Part shown: in pieces, positions 31,899 through 38,128 of the stretch
How positions within the stretch are numbered: position 1 is the first letter of the stretch
Layout: each line of letters opens with the position of its first letter
From: an uncultured Clostridia bacterium
GTDB lineage: Bacteria > Bacillota > Clostridia > Oscillospirales > CAG-272
Direction of reading: 5' to 3'
DNA length: 38,128 bases
Assembly (NCBI GenBank): GCA_944384545.1
Contig: CALWTT010000071.1
Span: 1 to 38,128 of the forward strand
The notes under the pieces: model-generated
What the model saw: the letters and a program-made list of their open reading frames with translations, nothing else
Told to the model about the DNA's origin: nothing
The model's database searches: none
Translations under genes and position numbers: made by a program

Positions 31899-32527
31899 AC
31901 GTCACCGCGCTGCGACGCTGTGAGCTCTGCGCCGTCGATCTGCTCTGCCGGCAGCATTTCACCAGCATTTATGACTTCGGGCATATGGATCTGCGGCGGT
32001 TCCGCCTCCCGGTGCATGTCACCTTTGAAAGCTTTTCGGGATATGCCGGAAAGACCGGTGTTCCGCGCAGTCTGTTCGCACCCCGGCCGGGGCGCTCCGC
32101 CGAGGGGCTCACCCTACGCCGCGACGGCGATTTTCTCATTCTGTATGACGACCTTGTCCTCTCCGAACGCCGCCTGTCCTTTACTCTTGCCCATGAAATC
32201 GGGCACATCATGCTGGGACACATCGGGGAGGAGGTGGGGGCCCGTCAGGAACAGGAGGCCGGCGCTTTTGCCGCCGCGCTGCTTTGTCCTGCCGTCGCGC
32301 TCCGTTACCTCGAACACCGCGACGGCACTCTCTACACACCCGAACAACTGACCGCCGTCTTTCCGCTTTCCGCCGGGGCGGCCGCCTGCCGTCTGCAAAC
32401 GCTGCGTGCCTCCCCTCCCGTTCCTCCGGCCGATTCCGAGATCAATCTGCTCCTCTGCCTGTTCGGCCGCATCCCCGATACCACATCCGGCACATCTTTT
32501 TCCGCCGGCAGAAAGGAAGTCCTATGA
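31895..32527 (+). CDS. ImmA/IrrE-family metallopeptidase
   Basis: A 210-residue zinc protease with the HExxH site in LSFTLAHEIGHIMLGHIGEE (about 90-109), preceded by the family block ILYDDLVLSERR and followed by QEQEAGAFAAALLCPAVAL, whose Glu is the third zinc ligand region. ImmA-type enzymes cleave their partner XRE repressor upon a stress or cell-cell signal and so switch on the repressed genes. Its start overlaps the XRE stop and its stop overlaps the ABC exporter start, each by four bases. The Pro/Ser-rich C-terminus after about 165 is variable in the family. Confidence 0.9.
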   Translation: MNVTALRRCELCAVDLLCRQHFTSIYDFGHMDLRRFRLPVHVTFESFSGYAGKTGVPRSLFAPRPGRSAEGLTLRRDGDFLILYDDLVLSERRLSFTLAHEIGHIMLGHIGEEVGARQEQEAGAFAAALLCPAVALRYLEHRDGTLYTPEQLTAVFPLSAGAAACRLQTLRASPPVPPADSEINLLLCLFGRIPDTTSGTSFSAGRKEVL

Positions 32528-34299
32528 AACAGTCGGTCGGCGTGCTCCGCCGCTTCTTCGGTTATTTCAAGCCCCATCTACGTCTCTTCTGGTTGGATAC
32601 GCTGGCCGCCATTCTCCTGGCCGCCTGCGATCTCTTCTACCCCTCCATCACACGCTCCATGCTCAATACCTATATCCCGGAGGGACGATGGGATGTTCTC
32701 GCCTGGCTTTCGGGCATCCTGCTCGCTGTCTACCTGCTCAAAATGGGGCTCAATTATTTCACGGGCTATTACGGCCATGTCATGGGCGTCCGCATGCAGG
32801 CCGATATGCGCCGGGATATGTTCACGCATCTGGAAAAGCTCCCCTTCTCTTTTTTTGACCGCAATAAGACCGGCGCTCTGATGTCGCGTCTTACCTCGGA
32901 TCTGATGGATGTTTCCGAGCTCGCACATCACGGGCCCGAGGATCTCATCATTTCTGCCATTCTCCTCGTCGGTTCCTTTACGCTTATGGCCATGATCCAT
33001 CTTCCCCTCACCCTCATCTGTTTCTTTCTCGTCCCCATCCTCTTCTTCTTCACCATGCGCAAAAGGAAGGAAATGACCGACGCCTTCCACCAGGCAAGGG
33101 TCGAAATGGGGGAGGTCAACGCCTCTCTTGAAAACAGCATTGCCGGCATCCGCGTCAGCCGGGCGTACAATGCACTGGCCGAGGAAGAGGTCCATTTCGC
33201 AGAGGGAAACAGCCGCTTCGTTGAGGCGCGCCGCCGCTCGGTCAAGGCCATGGGAGCCTTTATGGCCGGCTCCGGATTCATGTCCGATGTCATGCGACTG
33301 GTCGTTCTCATCGTCGGCGGACTTTTCGTCCTCTATGCGCAGATCGATTATGCCGATCTGGTCGCGTTCATTCTGTTCGTGGACGTCTTCCTGCAACCCA
33401 TCCGTAAGCTCATTTCCTTTGTGGAACAGTACCAGAACGGAATGAGCGGCTTCCTGCGCTTCTGCGAAATCATGGATGCTGTGCCCGAGGAGGACGCGCC
33501 GGACGCCCACCCCATCGCACAGGTGCAGGGGGATCTCCGCTTCTCCGATGTATGCTTCTCTTATGAGACCGGGGAGACCATCCTCCAGAATATTTCCTTC
33601 CATGTACCGGCCGGGCACACCCTGGCACTCGTCGGCCCCTCCGGCGGCGGAAAAAGCACCATCTGCCACCTGATCCCGCGCTTTTACGAAATCGAAAGCG
33701 GCGCCATTCTGCTCGACGGACAGGACATCCGCTCCCTCACTCGCCGTTCGCTCCGGGATGCCGTCGCGGTAGTCGCGCAGGATCTGTTCCTTTTCAACGC
33801 CTCGGTATACGACAACATCGTCTATGCCAGACAGGACGCCTCCCCCGAGGAGGTCTATGCCGCCGCACAGGCCGCCAATATCGATTCCTATATCCGCGCC
33901 CTGCCCGATGGGTATGACACCATCGTCGGGGAACGCGGCGTCCGCCTTTCCGGCGGACAGCGCCAGCGCATTTCCATCGCGCGTGCCTTCCTCAAAAATG
34001 CGCCCCTCCTCATTCTCGATGAGGCCACCTCTGCTCTGGACACCGTCACAGAACGCCTGATCCAGGAAAGCCTGGATCGCCTGTGCGCCGGGCGTACCGT
34101 GATTGTGGTGGCGCACCGTCTTTCCACGATCCGCCGCGCCGACGAGATTCTCTTTATCGACCACGGCCGCATCACCGAACGCGGCAATCACGCGGCCCTG
34201 ATCGCGCACAACGGCGCCTATGCGGCGCTCTGCCGCGCAGGGCTGGATCTGCCGCAGGATCTGCCGCAGAACGGCGGGGAGGGAGGGCTCCCCGCATGA
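32524..34299 (+). CDS. ABC exporter half-transporter (membrane plus ATPase)
   Basis: 591 residues, MsbA/multidrug-exporter type, working as a homodimer in the membrane. Six membrane helices lie in about 20-320 (for example ISAILLVGSFTLMAMIHLPL and LVVLIVGGLFVLY). The ATPase domain follows: Walker A GPSGGGKST (about 371-379), Q-loop VVAQDLFLFN, signature LSGGQRQRISIARAF, Walker B LLILDEATSALD and switch His in VVAHRLST. The cargo is unknown; drug, lipid or peptide export are all possible. AAAGGAAG precedes the ATG. Its start overlaps the ImmA-like gene and its stop overlaps the next gene (ATGA), placing it under the XRE-ImmA switch. Confidence 0.95.
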   Translation: MKQSVGVLRRFFGYFKPHLRLFWLDTLAAILLAACDLFYPSITRSMLNTYIPEGRWDVLAWLSGILLAVYLLKMGLNYFTGYYGHVMGVRMQADMRRDMFTHLEKLPFSFFDRNKTGALMSRLTSDLMDVSELAHHGPEDLIISAILLVGSFTLMAMIHLPLTLICFFLVPILFFFTMRKRKEMTDAFHQARVEMGEVNASLENSIAGIRVSRAYNALAEEEVHFAEGNSRFVEARRRSVKAMGAFMAGSGFMSDVMRLVVLIVGGLFVLYAQIDYADLVAFILFVDVFLQPIRKLISFVEQYQNGMSGFLRFCEIMDAVPEEDAPDAHPIAQVQGDLRFSDVCFSYETGETILQNISFHVPAGHTLALVGPSGGGKSTICHLIPRFYEIESGAILLDGQDIRSLTRRSLRDAVAVVAQDLFLFNASVYDNIVYARQDASPEEVYAAAQAANIDSYIRALPDGYDTIVGERGVRLSGGQRQRISIARAFLKNAPLLILDEATSALDTVTERLIQESLDRLCAGRTVIVVAHRLSTIRRADEILFIDHGRITERGNHAALIAHNGAYAALCRAGLDLPQDLPQNGGEGGLPA

Positions 34300-34649
34300 T
34301 CGGCGATCGCATTACCGTCACGGTAGACCGCCCCATGGGTACCCGCCACCCCGAGCGTCCCGCCATTTTCTACTCCATCAATTACGGGTATGTAGCCGGT
34401 CTGCCGGCGCCGGACGGCGAGGACCAGGATGTGTATCTGCTGGGGATCGGGTACAGCATCCCGATCGGCGGGCGTGTGACCGTCCGCCATATCGCCACGG
34501 TGCACCGCTACGACGATGTGGAGGAAAAATGGGTGGCCGCACCCGACGGATGTACCTTTTCCCGTGACGAAATCCGCGCGGCCATCGATTTTCAGGAACG
34601 CTACCACGATTCGGAAATCCTTTTCCGGGGCGAGTGCCCTTCCCGCTGA
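34296..34649 (+). CDS. small inorganic-pyrophosphatase-like protein
   Basis: 117 residues resembling short clostridial proteins annotated as inorganic pyrophosphatase. Marks: ITVTVDRPMGTRHPERPAIF, YSINYGYVAGLPAPDGEDQD, in which NYGY and the acidic cluster correspond to the family I pyrophosphatase core, then ATVHRYDDVEEKWV and FQERYHDSEI. The usual Asp-Gly-Asp-Pro-x-Asp metal motif reads Asp-Gly-Glu-Asp-Gln-Asp, and the protein is shorter than normal (about 170), so hydrolase activity is uncertain. It overlaps the ABC exporter stop by four bases and ends the operon; a strong terminator follows about 80 bases on. Confidence 0.75.
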   Translation: MIGDRITVTVDRPMGTRHPERPAIFYSINYGYVAGLPAPDGEDQDVYLLGIGYSIPIGGRVTVRHIATVHRYDDVEEKWVAAPDGCTFSRDEIRAAIDFQERYHDSEILFRGECPSR

Positions 34650-34726
34650 TGCCGCATAAGGAAGCCTGCATCCACGTGGTGCGGTGTGCGCTTCTCTTTT
34701 CTCCTCCTCAGCTTCTCCGCTCCGGA

Positions 34727-34763
34727 AACCGGCTGCGTACAGGCCATACGCAGCCGGTTTTTT
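34727..34763 (+). terminator. terminator of the XRE-ImmA-ABC-PPase-like operon
   Basis: AACCGGCTGCGTA (34727-34739) and TACGCAGCCGGTT (34747-34759), perfect 13-bp arms, 7-nt loop, then continuing T-run to 34763. Confidence 0.9.
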
Positions 34764-34773
34764 CGGTCCGGCG

Positions 34774-34802
34774 GAACATTCCCGCTTTTCCCTTCATATA
34801 CT
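34774..34802 (+). promoter_or_regulatory. possible sporulation sigma-E-type promoter before the small membrane protein and spoVM
   Basis: GAACATT (34774-34780), 14-bp spacer, CATATACT (34795-34802), compared with the sigma-E pattern of an ATATT-like -35 and CATACA-like -10 at 14 bp. There is no good sigma-A promoter in the gap. The match is partial. Confidence 0.35.
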
Positions 34803-34866
34803 GGCAGTAAAGCGGTCTGCCGATGCAATCCCCTGTGCGACGGCAGAAGAAACGGAGGATTTACTG

Positions 34867-35022
34867 ATGAAAACGCAACAGCTGTGCCGTATTCTCGGCG
34901 TCGGCGTGCTGGCATTCGGGGTCGGGATTCTCGCATCCTTCTTCCTGCCGGAAGAAGTTCTTGTGGTCATAGAAGCGGTTACGATCATCGGTGTGGGGTT
35001 CATCTACTTTTCCGGAAAATGA
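34867..35022 (+). CDS. small two-helix membrane protein
   Basis: 51 residues, almost entirely hydrophobic: a short charged start MKTQQLCR, helix ILGVGVLAFGVGILASFFL, a turn at PEEV and helix LVVIEAVTIIGVGFIYF, ending SGK. No family name is known to me, though short proteins like this are common in clostridia. GGAGG lies eight bases before the ATG. It is 34 bases upstream of spoVM and probably on the same transcript, which hints at a role in sporulation. Confidence 0.7.
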   Translation: MKTQQLCRILGVGVLAFGVGILASFFLPEEVLVVIEAVTIIGVGFIYFSGK

Positions 35023-35056
35023 TCCGGCATCCCTGACTTCATGAGAGGTACTTACC

Positions 35057-35134
35057 ATGAAAATCGTCGTCGTTCGTTCGCCCCGTTTCCTGGCGCCGCT
35101 GCTGCGGCGGATTTTCCGGATTCACGGCAAATGA
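35057..35134 (+). CDS. spoVM: stage V sporulation protein M (SpoVM), 25 residues
   Basis: A 25-codon gene, MKIVVVRSPRFLAPLLRRIF plus RIHGK. It matches SpoVM of Bacillus (26 residues) and clostridia in length, in the opening MK, in the conserved Pro at position 9 (RSPRFL versus KLPKFL) and in the following amphipathic Leu/Arg helix. SpoVM senses the curved outer forespore membrane and recruits the coat-base ATPase SpoIVA. GAGG lies eight bases before the ATG. A perfect hairpin terminator follows 27 bases after the stop. Together with the SleB-type and CwlD-like genes it marks the organism as a spore former. Confidence 0.85.
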   Translation: MKIVVVRSPRFLAPLLRRIFRIHGK

Positions 35135-35161
35135 CCGTCGCAGGCGGACGGCGGATTCGGT

Positions 35162-35193
35162 GAAAAAAAGAGGGGGATCCCCCTCTTTTTTTC
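35162..35193. terminator. bidirectional terminator after spoVM
   Basis: A perfect 32-bp palindrome: seven A, GAGGGGGA, TCCCCCTC, seven T. It can stop the spoVM transcript (+) and the amidase transcript (-). Confidence 0.9.
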
Positions 35194-35275
35194 TGTTTGC
35201 CCCTCCACAGCGGTTTCGGGCATCGCTCACGCCCTCCGCAGATCCCTTGCGGCGCATGGACATAATCTTTGCATT

Positions 35276-36034
35276 TCAGGACATACGGATCCAGCGATCC
35301 GTCGCCTCTGCCAACGCTTCGGCAAAGGCGTTCCGCCAGGTTTCCCCGGCCATCAGCGAAAGTTCCTGCGGATCGGTCATAAACCCCATTTCAATCAGCA
35401 GCGCCGGCATATCCGGATTCGCAAGAATGGCATAGGTCGGGTCGGCGACAGCGCGGGCTGCCCGCCCTGTCATACATTCCGTGTGTCGCGAGATTTCCTC
35501 TGCAAACACTTCGGCACACGCAGCAGCCACCGGTGACTCCGGGTTGTAATACACCCGTGCTCCATAGGCCCGCCCCTCTCCGCAATAGGCATTCCCATGC
35601 AGGGAAACCGTCAGCGCTGCTCCGCGCTCCTCTGCCAATGTGCGGCGCGCATTCACCTCGTCGGTCGAAGTGCCGGGCACGGTCCGCACATCCCCCGTGC
35701 GGGTCAGAAGCAACGAATATCCGCGCGCTTCCAGTCTTGCCGCCGTCTTTTGTGCCATCGCCAGGGTCAGATCCTTCTCGTACAGCCGGCTTCCGTCCGA
35801 CCGCACCCCTTCGGTTCCAGGATCAATCCCGCCATGCCCAGGATCCAGACATATCAGAATTTCGGATCGACGGATTTCCTCCGTCTTATCTCCGCTTTTG
35901 TTCCCAAAGCCCGGCCCGTGTGTTCCGGAGCCCTGCCTCTCTCCTATAGACCACCATACCAGCGTGCCAAACAGGACTGACCCTGCCAGAAGCAGCAATA
36001 CCAGCGCGGCAGCGGCCTTTTTCGATATATGCAT
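35276..36034 (-). CDS. N-acetylmuramoyl-L-alanine amidase, CwlD-like
   Basis: A 252-residue, membrane-anchored or exported Amidase_3 enzyme that removes the peptide stem from peptidoglycan. N-terminal HISKKAAAALVLLLLAGSVL is a signal anchor. Zinc and catalytic residues: His in ICLDPGHGGIDPGTEG, Glu in YEKDLTLAMA, His in LTVSLHGNAYCGEGRAYG, and Glu in PALLIEMGFMTDPQEL. Length and layout match CwlD, which makes muramic lactam in spore cortex, and the neighbours include spoVM; a general wall amidase is the alternative. The start at 36034 is chosen for the signal sequence; its ribosome site is poor, and an ATG at 36160 would add 42 basic residues. Confidence 0.88.
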   Translation of the reverse strand: MHISKKAAAALVLLLLAGSVLFGTLVWWSIGERQGSGTHGPGFGNKSGDKTEEIRRSEILICLDPGHGGIDPGTEGVRSDGSRLYEKDLTLAMAQKTAARLEARGYSLLLTRTGDVRTVPGTSTDEVNARRTLAEERGAALTVSLHGNAYCGEGRAYGARVYYNPESPVAAACAEVFAEEISRHTECMTGRAARAVADPTYAILANPDMPALLIEMGFMTDPQELSLMAGETWRNAFAEALAEATDRWIRMS

Positions 36035-36197
36035 CCTTTTTCCCGTCTCTTTTTTCTTTTGCTTTCTTCCTTTACTATGCGTGGCACCGCCACGCTTTAT
36101 GCGGGACTTTTCCTCCTTTTCCTGGAATACGCGTGCATAAATGCGCTCGCTGCCGGTCATACTTTTCCCGAAGATCTGAACAGGAGGTGGTTCCCGG

Positions 36198-36455
36198 ATG
36201 ATGTACGGCAGAAAAAAACCAGCATTCCCCATGCAGCACCCTGTGATCACAACGATGGTGATCGGATTCGCCGTGATCGGCGCCTGCGGCGTTTTCGCCG
36301 CTCTGCGCCAGAAAGCCTGTAAGCTCAGGCAGGCAGCCAAAAAAATGGGGTGCGACTGCATTCAACAGGTGGGTAAGGCGACCGAGGACATGCTGGAAGA
36401 TGGCATGGATGCGGCTTGTGACATGATGGAGAAAGTCAAGAAAAAAAACCAGTAA
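36198..36455 (+). CDS. small single-helix membrane protein
   Basis: 85 residues, family not recognised. One membrane helix VITTMVIGFAVIGACGVFAA (about 17-36) is followed by a basic stretch (LRQKACKLRQAAKKMG) and an acidic amphipathic tail with several Met and Cys (CDCIQQVGKATEDMLEDGMD). The layout recalls YtxH-type envelope-stress proteins without clear identity. AGGAGGTGG, one of the strongest ribosome sites in the window, lies about seven bases before the ATG. It is divergent from the amidase gene and followed by a perfect terminator. Confidence 0.75.
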   Translation: MMYGRKKPAFPMQHPVITTMVIGFAVIGACGVFAALRQKACKLRQAAKKMGCDCIQQVGKATEDMLEDGMDAACDMMEKVKKKNQ

Positions 36456-36466
36456 GTGCGAAAAGA

Positions 36467-36503
36467 GAAAAACGCCCCCGGATATCATCCGGGGGCGTTT
36501 TTC
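36467..36503. terminator. bidirectional terminator between the small membrane protein and alaS
   Basis: Perfect 17-bp arms (36467-36483 and 36487-36503) with a 3-nt loop, A-rich at one end and T-rich at the other. It serves the converging genes. Nothing further is visible between it and the alaS stop at 36660. Confidence 0.9.
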
Positions 36504-36659
36504 TTGTTTTCTTCTTCTGCCGCTTCTGTGCGATGCAACGCCGTACCGAGGATTTCCGCATTTCTCTCCCGCAGACTTCCACTCGGGAGCCCCGGCTCCG
36601 GTCATCCCCCGTACAACATGGCCCGCCGCCGCATTCTCACACAATACCCGTGTGCCGCA

Positions 36660-38128
36660 TTACAGCTGCAAAAGCAGTTCCTCCGCGCGGGAAAACGCCG
36701 CATCAATCTTTCCGGGATCCCGTCCGCCACTCATGGCGCTGTCCGCGCGTCCGCCGCCTTTTCCGCCGCAAACCGCGCTGACCTCGCGCAGCAGATTCCC
36801 CGCATGGGCCCCCGCACGGATCGCCTCCGCTCCGCAGCAGCTGACAAAATTCAGACGCCCGTCCTGTACCAGGGCAAATACTGCAACCATGTCCGGATAG
36901 CTGTCCCGGATACGGTCGCACATGCTGCGTGCCGCATCCGGTGTCATGTCCAGCCGCCCGGTCAGCAGACGAACCTTGCCTACCGGCTTCGCTTGTCCGA
37001 TCCGCTCCGACAGCTGCGCTTCCGACAGCTTCGCCGTCGCCGATTCCAGTGCACGCCGGGTTTTGCGCAATTCCTGCTCCAGCTGCGACGCACGCTGGGT
37101 CAGATCGGCATAGCTGTTGGCTTTCAGCTCATGCGCCGTCGCCGTCAGCAGTGCCTCCCGCTCTGCCAGCAGAGAGAGCACGCCGTATCCGGTCGTGCCT
37201 TCGATCCGACGCACGCCCGCTGCTACCGAGCTCTCGCTGAGGATCCGGAACAAGCCGATCTTTCCGGTACAGTCCACGTGGGTCCCGCCGCAGAATTCCA
37301 GCGAGGATTCGCCCATCCGCACCACGCGTACCGTCTTTCCGTACTTTTCTCCGAACAGTGCCAGCGCGCCCAGCTTCTGTGCCTCTTCCAGCGGCATTTC
37401 GGTCATGCTCCCGGGCTCCGCCGCCAGGATATGGCGGTTCACAATTTCTTCCACACGCCGCAGCTCCTCCGCCGTCAGCGCTGCATAGTGCGTAAAGTCA
37501 AAGCGGAAGTATCCCGGTTCTACATACGAACCCGCCTGCTCCACATGTTCCCCCAGCACCGCACGCAGTGCCGCCTGCAACAGGTGACAGCAGGAATGGT
37601 TGCGCGCGATCGCCGCGCGGCGCTCGGTATCGATCTCCGCGCGGAGCTTGTCCCCCACGCGCAGAATCCCTTCGCTGACATGGCACAGATGCAGATAGAC
37701 GGCCTCACTCTTTTTGGTGTCCTGCACCTGTAAAAGAACACCCTGTCCGCGCAGGCTGCCCGTATCTCCTACCTGGCCGCCGCTTTCCCCGTAAAACGGT
37801 GTCCGGTCCAGAATGACCGTACAGTCTCCTTCCGAGACCGTCTCGGTCGGCCGGGTCTGCTCGCCGTCCTCTACCAGAATCGAAAGAACCGTCGCTTCAC
37901 AGGCACTCTCGGTATATCCCACAAACTGCGTCTTCGGCAAATCGGTCAGCATTTTCTTTCCCGCTTCATCCCAGCCGCCGATGTTGCCGCGTGCCGCGCG
38001 CGCACGCACGCGCTGCGCTTCCATCCGTTCCCGGAAGCCTGCCTCATCCACCGCAAGACCTGCTTCTGCAATGATCTCCCCTGTCAGGTCAAGCGGAAAG
38101 CCGTAGGTGTCATACAGGCGGAAGACAT
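36660..38128 (-). CDS. alaS: alanyl-tRNA synthetase, N-terminal part beyond the window
   Basis: Attaches alanine to tRNA-Ala. The frame stays open to the window edge, starting there with VFRLYDTYGFPLDLTGEIIA, a hallmark of the end of the AlaS catalytic core. Visible parts, about 488 residues: the rest of the tRNA-recognition region; DRTPFYGESGGQVGDTG, the start of the editing domain; its zinc site ARNHSCCHLLQAALR and EFCGGTHVDCTGKIG; a coiled coil rich in Leu/Glu/Arg (LTQRASQLEQELRKTRRALE); and the C-terminal DHHA1 domain ending CGGKGGGRADSAMSGG. The editing site that clears mischarged Ser/Gly-tRNA is intact. The first start-like codon (38051) is internal and not the true start. Confidence 0.97.
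   Translation of the reverse strand, partial: VFRLYDTYGFPLDLTGEIIAEAGLAVDEAGFRERMEAQRVRARAARGNIGGWDEAGKKMLTDLPKTQFVGYTESACEATVLSILVEDGEQTRPTETVSEGDCTVILDRTPFYGESGGQVGDTGSLRGQGVLLQVQDTKKSEAVYLHLCHVSEGILRVGDKLRAEIDTERRAAIARNHSCCHLLQAALRAVLGEHVEQAGSYVEPGYFRFDFTHYAALTAEELRRVEEIVNRHILAAEPGSMTEMPLEEAQKLGALALFGEKYGKTVRVVRMGESSLEFCGGTHVDCTGKIGLFRILSESSVAAGVRRIEGTTGYGVLSLLAEREALLTATAHELKANSYADLTQRASQLEQELRKTRRALESATAKLSEAQLSERIGQAKPVGKVRLLTGRLDMTPDAARSMCDRIRDSYPDMVAVFALVQDGRLNFVSCCGAEAIRAGAHAGNLLREVSAVCGGKGGGRADSAMSGGRDPGKIDAAFSRAEELLLQL

Noticed and set aside
32578..34209. 543-codon minus-strand open frame
   Set aside because: Exact antisense of the ABC exporter, which has every expected ABC motif; the minus frame has none.
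30532..34649. Complete prophage or ICE
   Set aside because: Only the regulator, protease and DUF1492-like genes have a phage flavour; integrase, replication, portal, capsid and transfer genes are absent.

Overview
The window is one continuous stretch of chromosome from an endospore-forming, fairly GC-rich Firmicute, most likely a gut-type clostridial lineage (Oscillospiraceae or a relative). This rests on the gene content (SpoVM, a SleB-type cortex hydrolase, a CwlD-like amidase, FabK instead of FabI, a MarR/FabT-type regulator heading the fab operon, DUF1846, DUF4886), on strong AGGAGG-type ribosome binding sites, and on textbook TTGACA/17/TATAAT promoters. Both edges cut a housekeeping gene: polA lacks its 5' end on the left and alaS lacks its N-terminal half on the right.

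Layout. 1-2.2 kb: polA (+). 2.2-2.56 kb: terminators and one copy of a dispersed repeat. 2.56-7.1 kb: a minus-strand deoxy-sugar operon with its own promoter, fucI - fucU - rhaB-type kinase - DUF4886 SGNH hydrolase, the last three joined by ATGA overlaps. 7.4-8.8 kb: uxaC with a palindromic operator inside its promoter. 8.9-12.2 kb: three single-gene minus-strand units, each with its own promoter (DUF1846 protein, a phosphoribosyltransferase, a SleB-type hydrolase with a stalk domain). 12.4 kb: tRNA-Glu(CUC), followed by an AT-rich block (about 12.65-13.7 kb) holding unrecognised and apparently broken small genes, probably acquired DNA. 14.0-17.6 kb: a copper operon, csoR-copA, under a promoter containing a CsoR operator. 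17.6-18.1 kb: rhaM (+). 18.2-26.8 kb: a fatty-acid synthesis operon, marR/fabT - acpP - fabK - fabD - fabG - fabF - fabZ - accD - accA - acyl-CoA synthetase. 27.2-30.3 kb: a Gfo/Idh/MocA oxidoreductase and a ThuA-like protein, divergent from an AraC regulator. 30.5-34.7 kb: a phage-immunity-like module (a DUF1492-like protein divergent from XRE and ImmA) translationally chained to an ABC exporter and a pyrophosphatase-like protein. 34.8-36.5 kb: a small membrane protein, the 25-codon spoVM, a CwlD-like amidase and a small membrane-anchored protein. The rest is alaS.

Most unusual locus. The copper operon has two features I do not know from the literature in this form. First, the CsoR repressor carries an N-terminal extension of about 90 residues with four tandem 11-residue repeats, each ending in a Cys-Cys pair and encoded by four 33-bp DNA repeats. 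Second, copA ends in a CopZ-like metal-binding domain preceded, in frame, by a near-perfect Shine-Dalgarno and ATG that would give a free 72-residue CopZ. The operon could therefore make repressor, possible copper buffer, pump and chaperone from two reading frames. The second notable locus is the XRE-ImmA pair coupled by four-base overlaps to an ABC exporter, which looks like a domesticated phage or ICE-type switch.

Limits: all names come from reading motifs by eye. No alignment, structure prediction or database search was run, and promoter and terminator calls are visual.
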